Positions 10,157 to 21,893 of a DNA stretch of 64,000 bases are shown here, one piece after another (within the stretch, counting starts at the first letter, position 1; every line of letters starts with the position of its first letter). The stretch covers positions 65,614,001 to 65,678,000 of the forward strand of contig CM044877.1 in NCBI GenBank assembly GCA_024500155.1, in the 5' to 3' direction. The notes under the pieces were generated by a model. The model searched no databases. It saw nothing but the letters and a program-made list of their open reading frames with translations, and was not told where the DNA came from. The translations under genes were made by a program, and so were the position numbers. Source of the DNA: Chenopodium formosanum (Eukaryota > Streptophyta > Magnoliopsida > Caryophyllales > Amaranthaceae).

Positions 10157-12184
10157 GTTTAAGTGCTTGCTTTTGAACCGATGCTTTGGTGCTTGTAATG
10201 AGCTAATACTTAGGCGCTTAAGCTAAGTGAGACGATCTTTCATCAAGTCAATCACTTATTGCGATTGTAATCAAACTGACTACTTAGTCATGTCAAATTG
10301 CTTATAGGGGCTAACTGGCGTACCAAGGAACCCGAAATTGCTGTATGAGGTCGAAATCACCTTTCTGAGAGGCTTCGAGCTCTGTCGTTGTTGAAATATC
10401 TCTAGAGCCAAGAATTGGAGTAGGGTCTTCCCTATTCTGCTGCACCTGTATTTATTTTAGACTATAGAACTTTGCCAATCTCTTTAATTATCTTAGGGTT
10501 GACCTAAGGTTTAGCGTTGCTTGACTCATTGACTTGACACGACTCAAGGTATAAACTTGACTCGCTATGATCGACTGACTCGAGGTTGACTCGACTCAAA
10601 GTGGAACGACACGTGTGACTCGTGACCCGTGTGTGCATTGTAATGTGATCGTGCGACTCGAAAATGCAAAAAGCAAAAAATTTCCGTCATTTTTGTGGAG
10701 GGTACCGACTTTCTCCTGAAAAAAAAGACGCGAAAAGGAATCGAAGTTATTGAAGATGCATGTTGAATGAGCTTAGTCAAATGTCATTTGATACTATCTC
10801 TCAAGGTGCAAGGATTAATCCATTCTAGGCTATCTCAATGGTTGACTCAATGATGAAAGTATTTGGGTAACTTAGGCACGGAGGCTAAGCACTTCATACT
10901 TCGATATGCAATGATGATTATGAGTGATGTGACAAGGCATGCTTCAGCGTTGTGTTAAGATTTCATGACAAAGGGTTCCTAAGGGAAGTATATTTGGTCA
11001 TGTATCTGTGCAGTGTGTGAAAGTGACACTAAAGTTAGGCTGCAAGAGCTAAGTGTGTGGAAAGATATTATTTTTAGAAGAGTCAAATGATGGTGACTCT
11101 TAGGCTAGGTAAGCTAATGATATAGGGGTCAAGCCCCCAAGTCTAGCTCTATATGAATAGGGATGAGCATAGGAAATCCCTTGATTGATCATGGTGTAAG
11201 TGTGTGAATGTGAATATGAATGCATATTTATTACGGCCGCACCTCGATGTGAGGTTGCCTACGTATCCGTTAGGAATCAGGCCAAACGTAGCTCTAGCCG
11301 AACCTCGCACAAGTATGTGTATACCTCAAAAAGGTCTTTTTAAGGGTTGTAACGTGGTTAGGCTAAAGGTTTGAAGAAGAAGGGGATAAAAGGCTCAAGA
11401 CCCTAGATAAGCCCCCAAGGTGTGCAACCTCGCTTTTGAATCTTTATATTTTTTTATGCTTGAGTTTCTACTCTTTTTTAGCTCTTTTTTTGCTTTAGCA
11501 GTTATTTTATTTTAATAAGTGTGGGCAATCCCGATCATGCGGTCTATCACTCACTTGGCAGTCATGTTTCTCAGGCACGGTACCGAGCACTCGATAAGAG
11601 ACGCAATCTAAGACGTGTTCATATCAAAGATATTTTCATATCAAAGACATTGGAACACTTGCCCTTTTTATATACTTTTATTTATTTTTTGCTTTTGCTT
11701 ATTTTTGCTATTTATTTTGATCTTTTGAAATCACTCAAGCTTTTGAAATTGCATAAGTTACACACCATCCCATCCCAAGGTTAGGTAGATATGGGTTGAA
11801 GAAAGAAAGGTCTATCGTTAGACGAGGCTCAAAGTGGTTTATGAAGAAAGGATTGTATATTTTGAATGGTGAAAGGAGATATGACGTGGCTACAAGGGTT
11901 GCCTTAAATCATTGGTATACCTTGTGTTTAATTCGACATGGATTTTTTTATTTTATTTTTATTTTTTTTAATGCAATGTAATGAAATGATCATATGAGGA
12001 AATAAATGCTCATTTTATTAAAGGAAAATAAATAATGATCCTACAAAATAAATCTAAGGAGAATAAAAAGGTGCCTATGCTAGACTTATAGGGGAAAGGA
12101 AAAAATGAAAAAGAAATAGAAAAAAGAGGTCACGAAATCTTTTCGTTGAAGCTCGCCTCTTGTTTTGTGTCATTCGCTTCATCA
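10157..12184. other. Noncoding interior of the nested element
   Basis: No credible gene. It contains GACTCG-rich short repeats (about 10,520-10,640), a stretch shared with 4,935-5,005 (at 11,225-11,300), and T-rich runs near 11,440-11,700 and 11,940-11,970. This region takes the place of pol. Confidence 0.6.
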
Positions 12185-13303
12185 TCACCCAGTCTTCTCG
12201 CTAGCTAGAGGCAATGGGATCTTATTTGCCTCTATGAGATCTTGAATGAGTTTTTGAAACCTGTAGCATTCATCAGTAGTATGACCGTTTCCTCGATGGT
12301 ACTTGCAATAGGAGTTTGGATTCCATCTCGAGGATCGATTTTCAGGTGTTGGATCCTCGGTAGGGCCAATAGGTTTGATTAATCCTCGAACATAAAGGCG
12401 ATCGAAAGCAGCATCGTAGGTCATTCCAATGGGTGTGAACTCTCACCTGGGTTTCTTTTTAGATCCTTGATTGTCCATAGCTAAGACACCACTATGGTCA
12501 AAGGTACTAGCATTATTCCTAGAGTGGGCGTTTTCGGAAGAAGAAGGATTGTCGTTCTTCTTTCCTTTCCAGCCACCGTGGTTACTATTGTTAGTAGCTT
12601 TTTGTTTTGCGAGGTCATCTTCGATTTCAATTCCGATGTCATAAACGGCCTTGAAAGTATTCAAATTGTGTTGATATTTCAAGTGCTTTGAATACTTTTC
12701 TTGGAGATTCTTGATAAACATCCTCACAAACTCCTTTTCGGTGGGGACCTCAATCATCTTGGCGGAAGTTTCCCTCCATTTATTAAAGAAAGAAGTAAAG
12801 CCTTCATTCTCTTTTTGTCTTAGCATCTCAAGTTGTCTATGATCGGTTTCAACTTGAATATTGCACTTGTACCTATCAATGAAAGCGTTTACTATCGATT
12901 CCCAGGTAAAGGTTTTCTCCTTGTCAAGGGAGAAGAACCATTGTTGGCAAACGGTTTTAAGAGATAGTGAGAACAGAGAGGGAAAAACCTTCTTAACGAT
13001 ACCCTTAATACTCATTATGGTTTCAAAAGCTCTTAGATGAAAGTAAGGATTATCTGTTGCCTTGAATTTTGGGATGTCGTGGGCATTGAACTTCTGCGGA
13101 AGAAGATCTTTGTCCACCGAGACCCCTTGTGATGTAAGCTCTTGAAACTTGTAATCGCTAGACAACTTGCTTAGGCTCTCTTGCATGAGGTCTATCTGTT
13201 GTTGCTTCACGGGGTCATCGATCTTGAGTGCGAGAAGCTTCAGTGTCTCAGTCACGGTAGCCAGTTGGTTCTTAAGATCATTGACTTCTTCTTGAGTTTC
13301 CAT
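12185..13303 (-). pseudogene. Shortened gag of the nested element
   Basis: The first part (13,303-12,443) is closely similar to residues 1 to about 280 of the outer gag, including the capsid-like region with FTSFFNKWRETSAKM. An in-frame TGA follows KKKPR, then the frame continues with one zinc-knuckle module (CKYHRGNGHTTDEC) to 12,185. That module matches the second of the three in the outer gag, so the first module and its spacer are deleted and the third is absent. The product would package RNA; the stop truncates it. Confidence 0.85.
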
Positions 13304-14740
13304 TATCTTCTTAGCCTTCCTCTTTTGACGAATTGGTTTATCAAAAAGTGAGACTTGAATAAAGAGGTTGTCCTTGATTAATCGCCCTTCTCTCCTTGAC
13401 CAAGTACTGTGGAAAAGGAATTTGGGGATACTTATTGTTAATTATTTGACTCAAACTTTATTCAACATGCAATGGATGGAGGAAGTGAAGAAAGATTGGA
13501 ATAGAATGTGAAGAAGATTTAGATGGAGGGATATGAAGAATTAGGAGTAGAATGTACCCCAATCTCAAATGACGGAAAGACCGACTCATGCATGAACCTA
13601 AGACATGGTCAAGGTGACATATACTCAAAGTGTGTGCTAAGACTAGTGAGTGTAGGTGACATATTGAGACTCGTGTCATGACCATGTGGCTAGACTATGT
13701 GACTAAGACTCAATTAATGACTTGACAAGGTGTTATTGACAGCGAAAATTAACCGAATTAAATAGCAAACTGGTTAATTAGACTCTAAGTGATGACTCGG
13801 CCAAGCGACAGGACTGGCGTCGCACTGTGAAGCTTGGCGCCAGACAACATAGCTGTCGTCAAGCGCTACACTCCATGATGTGGCACTACAGCTCAGCCCT
13901 TGGCGCCAATATTGGAGCTTCGGTCTGGGACTGTTTTCGGTGTTATTAGTCAATCGGGGTATGCCTAAAGTCATTAATTTTTTTGAATGACTCAAATTAA
14001 TTAATTATTAAATTAAATAGGCAAAGTTCATTAAGTCATTAATTTTTTTAGTCTCAACACAAGTCAACAAACGATTAAGAAAATCATAGAGTATATATGC
14101 ACAACAAATAATGCACACTTAGTCAAGTAGGCACTATATGATGCAATGAGTTTGCAACCTAACCATGGCTCTAGTTCTCTAAAGTTTGGGATATGGTTTA
14201 GTCAATAGAGGGTCCATGGTTAATTGTCCGGATGCACCGCGCGGAAGCCTAACCGTGAAGGGTTGGCGCGAGTGGATGGGACACCGCGAGCTTTAGAAAA
14301 AACTCGCTTCCATGGTTTGGTGAATTCAACATCTCGGATGTACCCTTTGTTGCACGGAGCTTCAAACGGGTAGATGGAGCATGAATTCCCAGAGGGTTAT
14401 GTCCATATGTAGAACACATATGAGTTTCAGAAAAGTGAGAAAAAATTCAATCAGGAAGTAGGATCGAGCAAACAATACGAAAAACCGGTCGAAATTAGAA
14501 CGCATATTTCTGGCTAGGTATTGGGGGAAATTGGCGCCAGCAATCAGAGACTAGCGCCAGATTTTAACTGTAGCGCCTGGCGCCAATACTGGCGTCTGGC
14601 GCTACAACTAAAACAATGGCACCAAGCTCTGGCCCCTGACGCTACTTCCCACATGCCTCAACAGCTTTCTGTGCTCGATAAAATTTTCCAGTTTTGCGCG
14701 GTGTTATTTCAGTCCTAGTTGTGAAAGATATTTCTCAAAT
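13304..14740 (-). other. 5' leader of the nested element, PBS lost
   Basis: It matches the outer leader (21,894-23,374), including two GGCGCC-rich blocks (about 13,812-13,912 and 14,532-14,640). Homology stops at CTCAAATTTCC (about 14,743), just where the outer element continues for about 180 bp to its PBS. Here the sequence jumps straight into a repeated CACTAGCTTGAACCCCACT segment of the LTR. Confidence 0.8.
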
Positions 14741-14767
14741 TTCCCACTAGCTTGAACCCCACTAGCT

Positions 14768-16870
14768 TCAAATAATTTCAAGCTTTTAAATCCCACTAGC
14801 TTGAACCCCACTGTGATCATACACTAAAGTACGGTGGCGTCCAAAAAGGGAAGAAGATAGAGCAAAAGAGTCGCCAACAAGTTTTTTAGGAACTTGTAAA
14901 CCGTTCACGAGGTGAAGGTTACACCCCTTAACGATCCAAGAGATCGTCAACTCCATAAGGTCTAGAACCAAATAAGGGTTCGGGGATGAAGGTACAAATC
15001 CAACCTAAAAGAGATTGAACCTGCCCTAATAATAGGCCTCTACTTTATTCTGATCGTATTCATGTGCGCTTTTCAATTAACATACAATCAATAAATTTAA
15101 CCCTAAACCTGTTTATCTATGTTGGTTGAGTATTAATGCACAAATAAATCTATTATTGGCGATCACTTGAATTATAATCACAATTAACCCTAAACATGAT
15201 TATTAAATATCTTATTAAGCGTGATTGCAAGTACAAATTCCCTTTAAACATGCATAAAAAGGCGTGATCAAGCAATAAATATAATATCAAGCAACATAAT
15301 AAATAATAAACAATATCATGAATAATAATTATAATAATCATAATAATAATCATAACATTAATAATAATCATCATTATAAAATTATAGTCATAATCAAAAC
15401 AATAATAATCATAAATAAAATAATCATCATCAAAATAATAATAATAATAATATTCATAATCATCATAAATTATAACAATTATAATCATAATCATGTTCAT
15501 GTTAAGATTAAAGCATAATAATAATAGCAAGATCCTAGGCATGATACCAACAAGATTAATAACAAACCCTAGCATGTCACTAAGCAATAAAAATCAAATC
15601 TTTAGCCCTAACATGATACTAACATGAATAAATATTAGGAAGAACGTAAGAAGCATCGTAACAATCATATTTAATATTTGAATTACCCTAGACATGATAC
15701 TAGGAATATCATAATAACAATATAAACATGATTTCTACATCATAATATCAATTAAAAACCATTAAAGCACTTACTTTGATGCTTCGTACCTCTTTCTAAT
15801 AACAAAATACACACGTTAGTAACTTCAAGGAAAATAATAATCAAACAATTAAATTAAATAATTGAAAGAGAGATTTGGGACCAAACCCTCAGAAATTAAA
15901 CCTTTCACGTCTAGGGCGAAGGCAACTTCGAATATGACTAGGTGTTTCTAGATCTTGTGAATGCGGAATTTTGTATATGAAAACAAAGTTTAGAGAAGAA
16001 AGATGAATGAATGCTAATTAAAACTGATTGTAGATCATGAGAATTGGTGAATGATTAAGAGAGAATTAGAGAATTAATGATTGCGAATGAAAACTGATTG
16101 TAAGTGTATGTAGATGATTGAAAACGGAGTTTTTAATACGATATTTATAGAGAAAATCAGCCAAAAGATAAATTAAACAAAACAGAGTCTGACGCATAAA
16201 AAACAGAGCTGGCGCCAACCCTGGCTAGCTGGCGCCAGGCACCAACACTAGCGCCAGGCCTGGTTCCAGGCGCCAAGGCCTGGGGTCAGACGTCAAGCTT
16301 AAATTTAACGCGTTTTCGAAAATCAGATAAGTTTGCCGTACTGGAGGATAAAATCATATAATTTCCTCGAAAATGCTATTTGATTTTGATTAAAACTCTG
16401 AAAAGTCAACAAAAGTCAATTTATCAATGCTAATTGAATTAGGAATGAAAAGAACTTTCTAGAAGATTCTAGAAGACCAAAACCATTCCTAATTACATTA
16501 GGAATGATAAATCATATTAGGCCCTCCCCTAGATCATTGGGCCGTATATAAAGCTCAAACCGGGCCCAGTTTAGTAAATTGGCCATAACTTCCTCAATAT
16601 TCATCGGAATTGGGCTTATAATATATCGTTGGAAAGGTCTTTGCAAGCCCCATCCAACTATACTATTATTGAACCTATATCATGGACCAAACAAACTGGA
16701 TTGACTTTTTTCTTAAAAATAAGTTTTCAAAAACAGAGAGAAGAGAAAAGAAAATAAAACTTTCCGCAACACTAGACTTTCCACACTTTCGCTTCATTCG
16801 ATTATGATTTGACGTGAAAGGTACTCATCACCGGGTTTGGTTTTTGGGGAGACACAAATGGGTGTCTACA
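14768..16870 (-). repeat. 5' LTR of the nested Tat element (right copy)
   Basis: Direct repeat of 6,904-9,001, ending GGGTGTCTACA. The inner end is damaged: the TGTAGGG terminus is replaced by a partial duplication of CCCACTAGCTTGAACC (14,743-14,770). Confidence 0.9.
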
Positions 16871-16875
16871 GGTAG
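16871..16875. repeat. Target-site duplication GGTAG, right copy
   Basis: Second copy of the duplication, immediately after the LTR CA. RT coding sequence of the outer element resumes here. Confidence 0.9.
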
Positions 16876-18190
16876 TAGATTGCATTCTCTTTGCCTTCTA
16901 CTTCTTGTGCTAGCATAGCTCTCATTGTCTCTTTGGTAACCGTCAAATATAACCTAAGAGGTATTCCGGGGAGTGTTGGTGCTAATAAGTGAGGATTTGC
17001 AAGATAGGCTTTGATCTTTTCAAAGGCTTTTTGACACTCGTCATCCCATATTACTGGTACATTCTTCTTGAGCTTCTTGAAGATTAGTTCACATATTGTC
17101 GTCAGTTTTGATATGAACCTACTTATGTATTGCAACCGGCCAATAAATCCTCGAATCTGTTTTTCAGTCTTGGGCGGTGGCATTGACATGATTGCTTTGA
17201 TCTTGGTTGGGTCTACCTCTATTCCTCTAGAGCTTATGACGTAACCCAAGAGTTTGCCTGAGGCGACTCCGAAAGCACACTTAGATGGATTCAACCTCAT
17301 ATTAGATTTTTCTTAGCCTTTCGAAAAATTTCCTTAAGGCTACTTGATGGCCTGGACGGTATTTTGATTTTACAATCATGTTGTCGACATATACTTCTAC
17401 TTCTTTATGCATCATGTCATGGAGTAAGGCAGTTGCTGCACGTTGGTAAGTAGCACCCGCGTTTTTCAACCCGAATGGCATTACCGTGTAGCAGTAAGTG
17501 CCCCATGGTGTTATAAAAGTTGTTTTCTCCATGTCTTCTTCTGCCATGAGAATCTGGTTGTAACCTGCGTATCCATCCATGAACGAGAGGAGCGTGTGAT
17601 TTTCCGTGTTATCTACAAGAATATCGATGTGTGGCAAAGGGAAGTCGTCCTTTGGACTTGCCTTATTTAGATCTCGATAGTCGACACACATTCTTACCCT
17701 TCCGTCTTTCTTCGGAACTGGGACGACGTTGGCGACCCATTCGGGGTATTTGGATACCTTGATGAAACCTGCAGTTATTTGTTTTTGAACTTCTTATTTT
17801 ATCTTAAGAGCTACGTCAGGTTTCATTCGACGTAACTTTTGTTTTACAGGTTTCATTCCTGGAATTAGTAGTATAGTGTGTTGAGCTATTTCTCTATTAA
17901 TGCCTGGCATATCTTCATATGACCAAGCAAATACATCGATAAATTCTTTAAGTTAATTAAATCGATTCTTTCTTGTTTATTCAATGTTAATCCGATTTTA
18001 ACTTCTCTTTTATGAGTTGAATCATTTGAGATATCAATTGTTTCAGTTTCTTCAATTACCGGTGTTTTCTTTTCGAGTGTTTCCATTGCTTTAATAATTT
18101 CTTTGTCTTTTTCATTGTTAGTTAAGCAATGCTCGTCATCTTGGGTTAGAGAAGAACACGAGAAGTAAGGAGAATGAGAAATATTATTAT
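16876..18190 (-). pseudogene. Tat reverse transcriptase of the outer element, catalytic Asp lost
   Basis: The minus strand shows RT motifs in order: MCVDYRDLNKASPKDDFPLP, FMDGYAGYNQI, the palm motif as YVDNMIVKSK, then LGYVISSRGIEVDP and the thumb. The usual YVDD is YVDN, losing one of the two metal-binding aspartates. There is a frameshift near 17,301 after FFERLRK and a stop near 18,190. The last codons before the insertion (EVEGKENAIYYL) continue at 6,889 across the nested element. RT copies element RNA into DNA; this copy should be dead. Confidence 0.9.
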
Positions 18191-18191
18191 A

Positions 18192-18974
18192 CTATGAGAT
18201 CATTACATCAAAGAGTGATATGTCCTCACGGACTGGATCACTAACTATCCTAGGAGAAGAAATAGGAGGGGGAGGTGTTACTACTAAAGACTTAGAAGAC
18301 TCTAGGGGGAGAGACTCCGACTCAGACTCTGACTCAGACGACTCTTCAAACATCGGTCCTTGCCCTGTCGTGATGGATATCTTCCTTCCTCTTGGAGTAG
18401 TCACCTTGATAGTCTTGCACCACCCTTGTAGGGATCCTTCAGCCGGAGTGATTAACTTCGAGGGATCGAAGCTTTCACTTTGTAGGACTATTTGAATAAG
18501 CGAGGATTTATCCTCTTTATAAGTTGGCTCATTCTTTTCTCGCCCAAACATTAATCCCATGACTTTAAAGTCAAAGCATGGGGGTGCTTTCTCCTTGTAG
18601 ACAGGAGTTGGGATTTCATCAGTGAAGTAGCAATCCAAGAAAATCTCAAATCCCGGTTGTCTTGTGCCGTTTACAACAAATGGCTCGGGAAATTCATGGC
18701 ATGGATAGTCCTCTCCTTCTTTTATAAATTGACCATTAAGCATAAGAGGGTACTGATCCATTGGGATTGCTTTCTTTTGAATGCGAGCGTCCCTACGTGC
18801 TTTTGACTTTTCCTGGGCTCGCTTGAGATCTTTCCGAGTTGGTTCAAAACCAAGTCCGAAAGTGTCTAACTTAGGGAGGCTAGGTGACTCCAGCGGTTTT
18901 GTCATTCCTTTCTTCTTTCGTAGAGTCATCCCAGGAAAGTGTCCTTGTTTCTTCAGCATGGCATTGACAATCAT
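18192..18974 (-). pseudogene. Protease-RT linker of the Tat polyprotein
   Basis: Open for 260 residues in frame with the protease but separated from it by a TAA after LWGFN (about 19,035) and from RT by a TAG. GLGFEPTRKDLKR resembles the conserved linker of Tat polyproteins. The C-terminal part has a Ser/Glu repeat and a Pro-run. No enzyme motif seen. Confidence 0.7.
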
Positions 18975-19034
18975 GTTGGAATGGGGGTCATGGCAAAGAG
19001 GGGTCCTTTCATCCTCCTGGATTAAGGAGACTTC

Positions 19035-19754
19035 TTAGTTAAAGCCCCATAAATCTTCATCGTCCTCATCGTGCTCCACATTAATAATTGGATTCTCTAT
19101 AGATTTGATCCTCATAGGCGAAGCATCGATGGTGATTGGAATTCCTCCAACTATAGATTTTACTTGTTGGTGGAGAGATGAAGGGACGGCCTTTAGATCA
19201 TGAAGCCAAGGGCGTCCCAACAACAAGTTGAACGAAGCTTTAATGTCTACTACTTGAAAAGTAGTAGCATGTTCTATTGCTCCTGCCGTTACATTTAGGG
19301 TAATCTTGCTAAGAGCTTGACGACGAGTGTTGTCATAGGCCCTTATTCCTTGTGTAGACGGAGTTAAATCTTCGTCCCTTATGTCGAGCATCCTCGCAAT
19401 TCTAAGTGGACAGACGTTGATGGCCGATCCATTGTCTACAAGAGTCATGGGAACATTCATCCTCTTGCAAACTACTGTGAGGTTTAATGCCTTGTAATGT
19501 TTGTCACCTTCTGGGGGTAAATCTTTGTCAGAAAAAGTGATCAAATTAATCGGACTAGGAAGATCACTTGTGAGGAAGTTGGCTAATCCCTCAAGAGTAG
19601 TGTCAGAATCTATCCCTATTTTGTCCAAGGCATTCATTACAGCCAACCTGTGTTCTCGAGATGTTGCCAGAAGTTTCCATACATTCATCTCAACCTTTGT
19701 CTTCTTAAACTGCTTAACAATATCGTTGTCTTTAATGATAGGTATGGGAACTTG
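19035..19754 (-). pseudogene. Retropepsin-type aspartic protease of the outer element
   Basis: The active-site motif reads LVDNGSAINVCP and the flap/C-terminal block LLLGRPWLH, both usual for Tat proteases, where DNG replaces the common DTG/DSG. It would cleave the Gag-Pol polyprotein. A TAA at about 19,755 separates it from gag and another at about 19,035 from the linker, both in the same frame, so the original was probably one long reading frame. Confidence 0.85.
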
Positions 19755-21893
19755 TTATGTGGTTGGCATAAGTTGTGTTGAAATGGGAGGTTGCATTCTC
19801 CCGGATCTTGTGAGGACGTCTATCGATGAGTCTTCTTCAGCCTGAATGTCATCTGTGGTGTATGACACAGAAGGTGTAGGTCCTACTATGTCCTTTAGAT
19901 AGACATCTTCTTCATCACTGTCCCAAACTCCATTAATTGTTGCATCCTCTTCTTGTTGAACTTGGACTAGTTTCTTTTCATCAATCATTTTCTGAACCAA
20001 ATCCTTGAATTTGAAACATTTTTCTATAGTGTGACCCCCTGATTGATGATACTGACAGTAATATCTATCCGTTCTTTTCAACGATTCGAATGGTCTCGGT
20101 TCGAGAGGTTTGACCTCGCCACTCTCAGAGAGCATTTCGAACATTTGTGCATATGGGATCCCAATTGGAGTGTAGATTCTATTGCTCTTCTTGGGTTTTT
20201 CAGTGAATTGTAAAGGAAAATACTTTGCCTCATAAGTCGTTCCCTTGCTAGCTAGAGGTAATGAGATTTTATTAGCTTCCACAAGATCTTGAATGAGGTT
20301 TTGAAACTTGTAGCATTCATCAGTGGTATGACCGTTTCCTCGATGGTACTTGCAGTAGGATTTAGGATCCCACCTTGGAGATCGCTTTTCTGATATTGGA
20401 TCCTCTGTTGGACCAATAAGTTTGATTAGTCCTTGATCATAGAGATGATCAAAAGTAGCATCATAGGTCATTCCTATGGGTGTGAATTCTCTTTTAGGTT
20501 TATCTTTCGGAAGTGGAACCTCGTCATGTTTCTTTTGAGGTTCTTTTATAGCCTTGATAGCTTCACGTAGTAGATGCGATACCTCCATCATAGATAGTGT
20601 GAGAAATTGAATATCTTCCTTACTTGCCGGTTCTGGAAGGTTATCCTTGACATCGAAAAAGATTTCCTCTTCCTTTTCTATGGCACGGCTTTCTTTGACA
20701 GGTCTAATGAGAGATGAGGGGTCAACCTCGTTTTCCTCATCAGAGATAGCCAGGGTATGAGCGAGAGGTGCATTGTCAATGCTTGGCTTCTTACTGGCAG
20801 GGGGCAACGACAACTTGTTGTTATCGATTAAGTCTTGGATAGCTTCCTTAAGCTTCCAACAGTTTTCGGTGAGATGGCCCCTACCTTGGTGATACTTGCA
20901 GTGTGCATTGGGGTTCCAATTAGCTGACCTCTTCTCGACTGCTGGGTCCCCAAATGGTCCAATAGGAGTTATAAGACCTTTTGCATTTAATCGATCAAAT
21001 GCGGTGTCATAACTCATGCCAATAGGAGTGAAGTTCCTCCTGAATGGTTTCCACTGTCCTTGATTGTTCATAGCAAGGACTTCTCCTAAATTAAAAGTGC
21101 TAACGTTGTTTGAGTGGGCGGTTTTGGAAGAAGAAGGATTGTCGTTCTTCTTTCCTTTCCAGCCACTGTTGGATTTATTGTTGGCTGCTTTTAACTTAGC
21201 CAAGTCGTCTTCAATATTGATCCCAATGTCATAAACGTCCTTGAAGGTATGGAGATTATTTTGATACTTGAGGTGCTTGGAATATTTTTCTTGAAGATTT
21301 TTGATGAATAGCCTCACAGACTCTTTTTCACTTGGCACTTCGATCATTTTAGCTGAGGTTTCCCTCCATTTGTTAAAGAAAGAAGTGAAACCTTCATTCT
21401 CTTTCTGCTTGAGGATCTCAAGTTCCATATGGTCAGTCTCGACTTGAATGTTGCACTTATATCTATCAACAAAAGCGTTTGCTATGGACTCCCAGGTAGA
21501 GGTCTTTTCTTTCTCGAGAGAAAAGAACCATTGTTGGCAAATGGTCTCGAGAGATAGTGAGAACAGAGAAGGGAAAACCTTCTTATCAATACCCTTAATA
21601 CTCATTATTGTTTCGAATGCTCTTAAATGAAAGTAAGTGTTGTCAGTTGCTCTGAATTTTGGGATGTCGTTGGCATTGAACTTCTGCGGAAGAAGATCTT
21701 TGTCCACCGAGACCCCTTGTGATGTAAGCCCTTGAAATTTGTAGTCGCCAGACAACTTGCTTAGGCTTTCTTGCATGAGGTCCATTTGTTGTTGCTTCAC
21801 GGGATCATCGATCTTGAGTGCGAGAAGCTTCAGTGTCTCAGTCACGGTAACCAGTTGGTTCCTAAGATCATTGACTTCTTCTTGTGTTGCCAT
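19755..21893 (-). CDS. gag: Gag polyprotein of the outer Tat element with three zinc-knuckle modules
   Basis: 712 residues, open from ATG to TAA. An N-terminal coiled-coil-like segment (about 1-50) is followed by a capsid-like core (about 85-235, with FTSFFNKWRETSAKM). Then comes a module repeated three times at about residues 288-352, 470-540 and 574-640. Each starts with TPIG and ends with a C-x2-H-x4-H-x4-C knuckle: CKYHQGRGHLTENC, CKYHRGNGHTTDEC and CQYHQSGGHTIEKC. Gag forms the particle and binds RNA. This is the only long intact frame of the element. The nested copy has lost the first and third modules. Confidence 0.85.
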   Translation of the reverse strand: MATQEEVNDLRNQLVTVTETLKLLALKIDDPVKQQQMDLMQESLSKLSGDYKFQGLTSQGVSVDKDLLPQKFNANDIPKFRATDNTYFHLRAFETIMSIKGIDKKVFPSLFSLSLETICQQWFFSLEKEKTSTWESIANAFVDRYKCNIQVETDHMELEILKQKENEGFTSFFNKWRETSAKMIEVPSEKESVRLFIKNLQEKYSKHLKYQNNLHTFKDVYDIGINIEDDLAKLKAANNKSNSGWKGKKNDNPSSSKTAHSNNVSTFNLGEVLAMNNQGQWKPFRRNFTPIGMSYDTAFDRLNAKGLITPIGPFGDPAVEKRSANWNPNAHCKYHQGRGHLTENCWKLKEAIQDLIDNNKLSLPPASKKPSIDNAPLAHTLAISDEENEVDPSSLIRPVKESRAIEKEEEIFFDVKDNLPEPASKEDIQFLTLSMMEVSHLLREAIKAIKEPQKKHDEVPLPKDKPKREFTPIGMTYDATFDHLYDQGLIKLIGPTEDPISEKRSPRWDPKSYCKYHRGNGHTTDECYKFQNLIQDLVEANKISLPLASKGTTYEAKYFPLQFTEKPKKSNRIYTPIGIPYAQMFEMLSESGEVKPLEPRPFESLKRTDRYYCQYHQSGGHTIEKCFKFKDLVQKMIDEKKLVQVQQEEDATINGVWDSDEEDVYLKDIVGPTPSVSYTTDDIQAEEDSSIDVLTRSGRMQPPISTQLMPTT

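Larger units (their letters stand above)
6895..16870 (-). mobile_element. Nested pol-less Tat-family LTR retrotransposon
   Basis: A 9,976-bp insertion with two 2.1-kb LTRs and GGTAG duplication splits the pol gene of the outer element between RT and RNase H. The interior (9,002 to about 14,767) resembles the outer element: a gag related to the outer gag, a shared 5' leader and a shared spacer. Protease, RT, RNase H and integrase are absent. The region where the PBS should lie is deleted and rearranged. About two dozen differences between the two LTRs were seen by eye, so insertion was fairly recent. Movement must have used enzymes from a relative. Confidence 0.9.

Noticed and set aside
10565..10780. 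Short frames around the GACTCG-rich stretch
   Set aside because: No similarity to any known domain and no counterpart in the outer element reading in the same frame.
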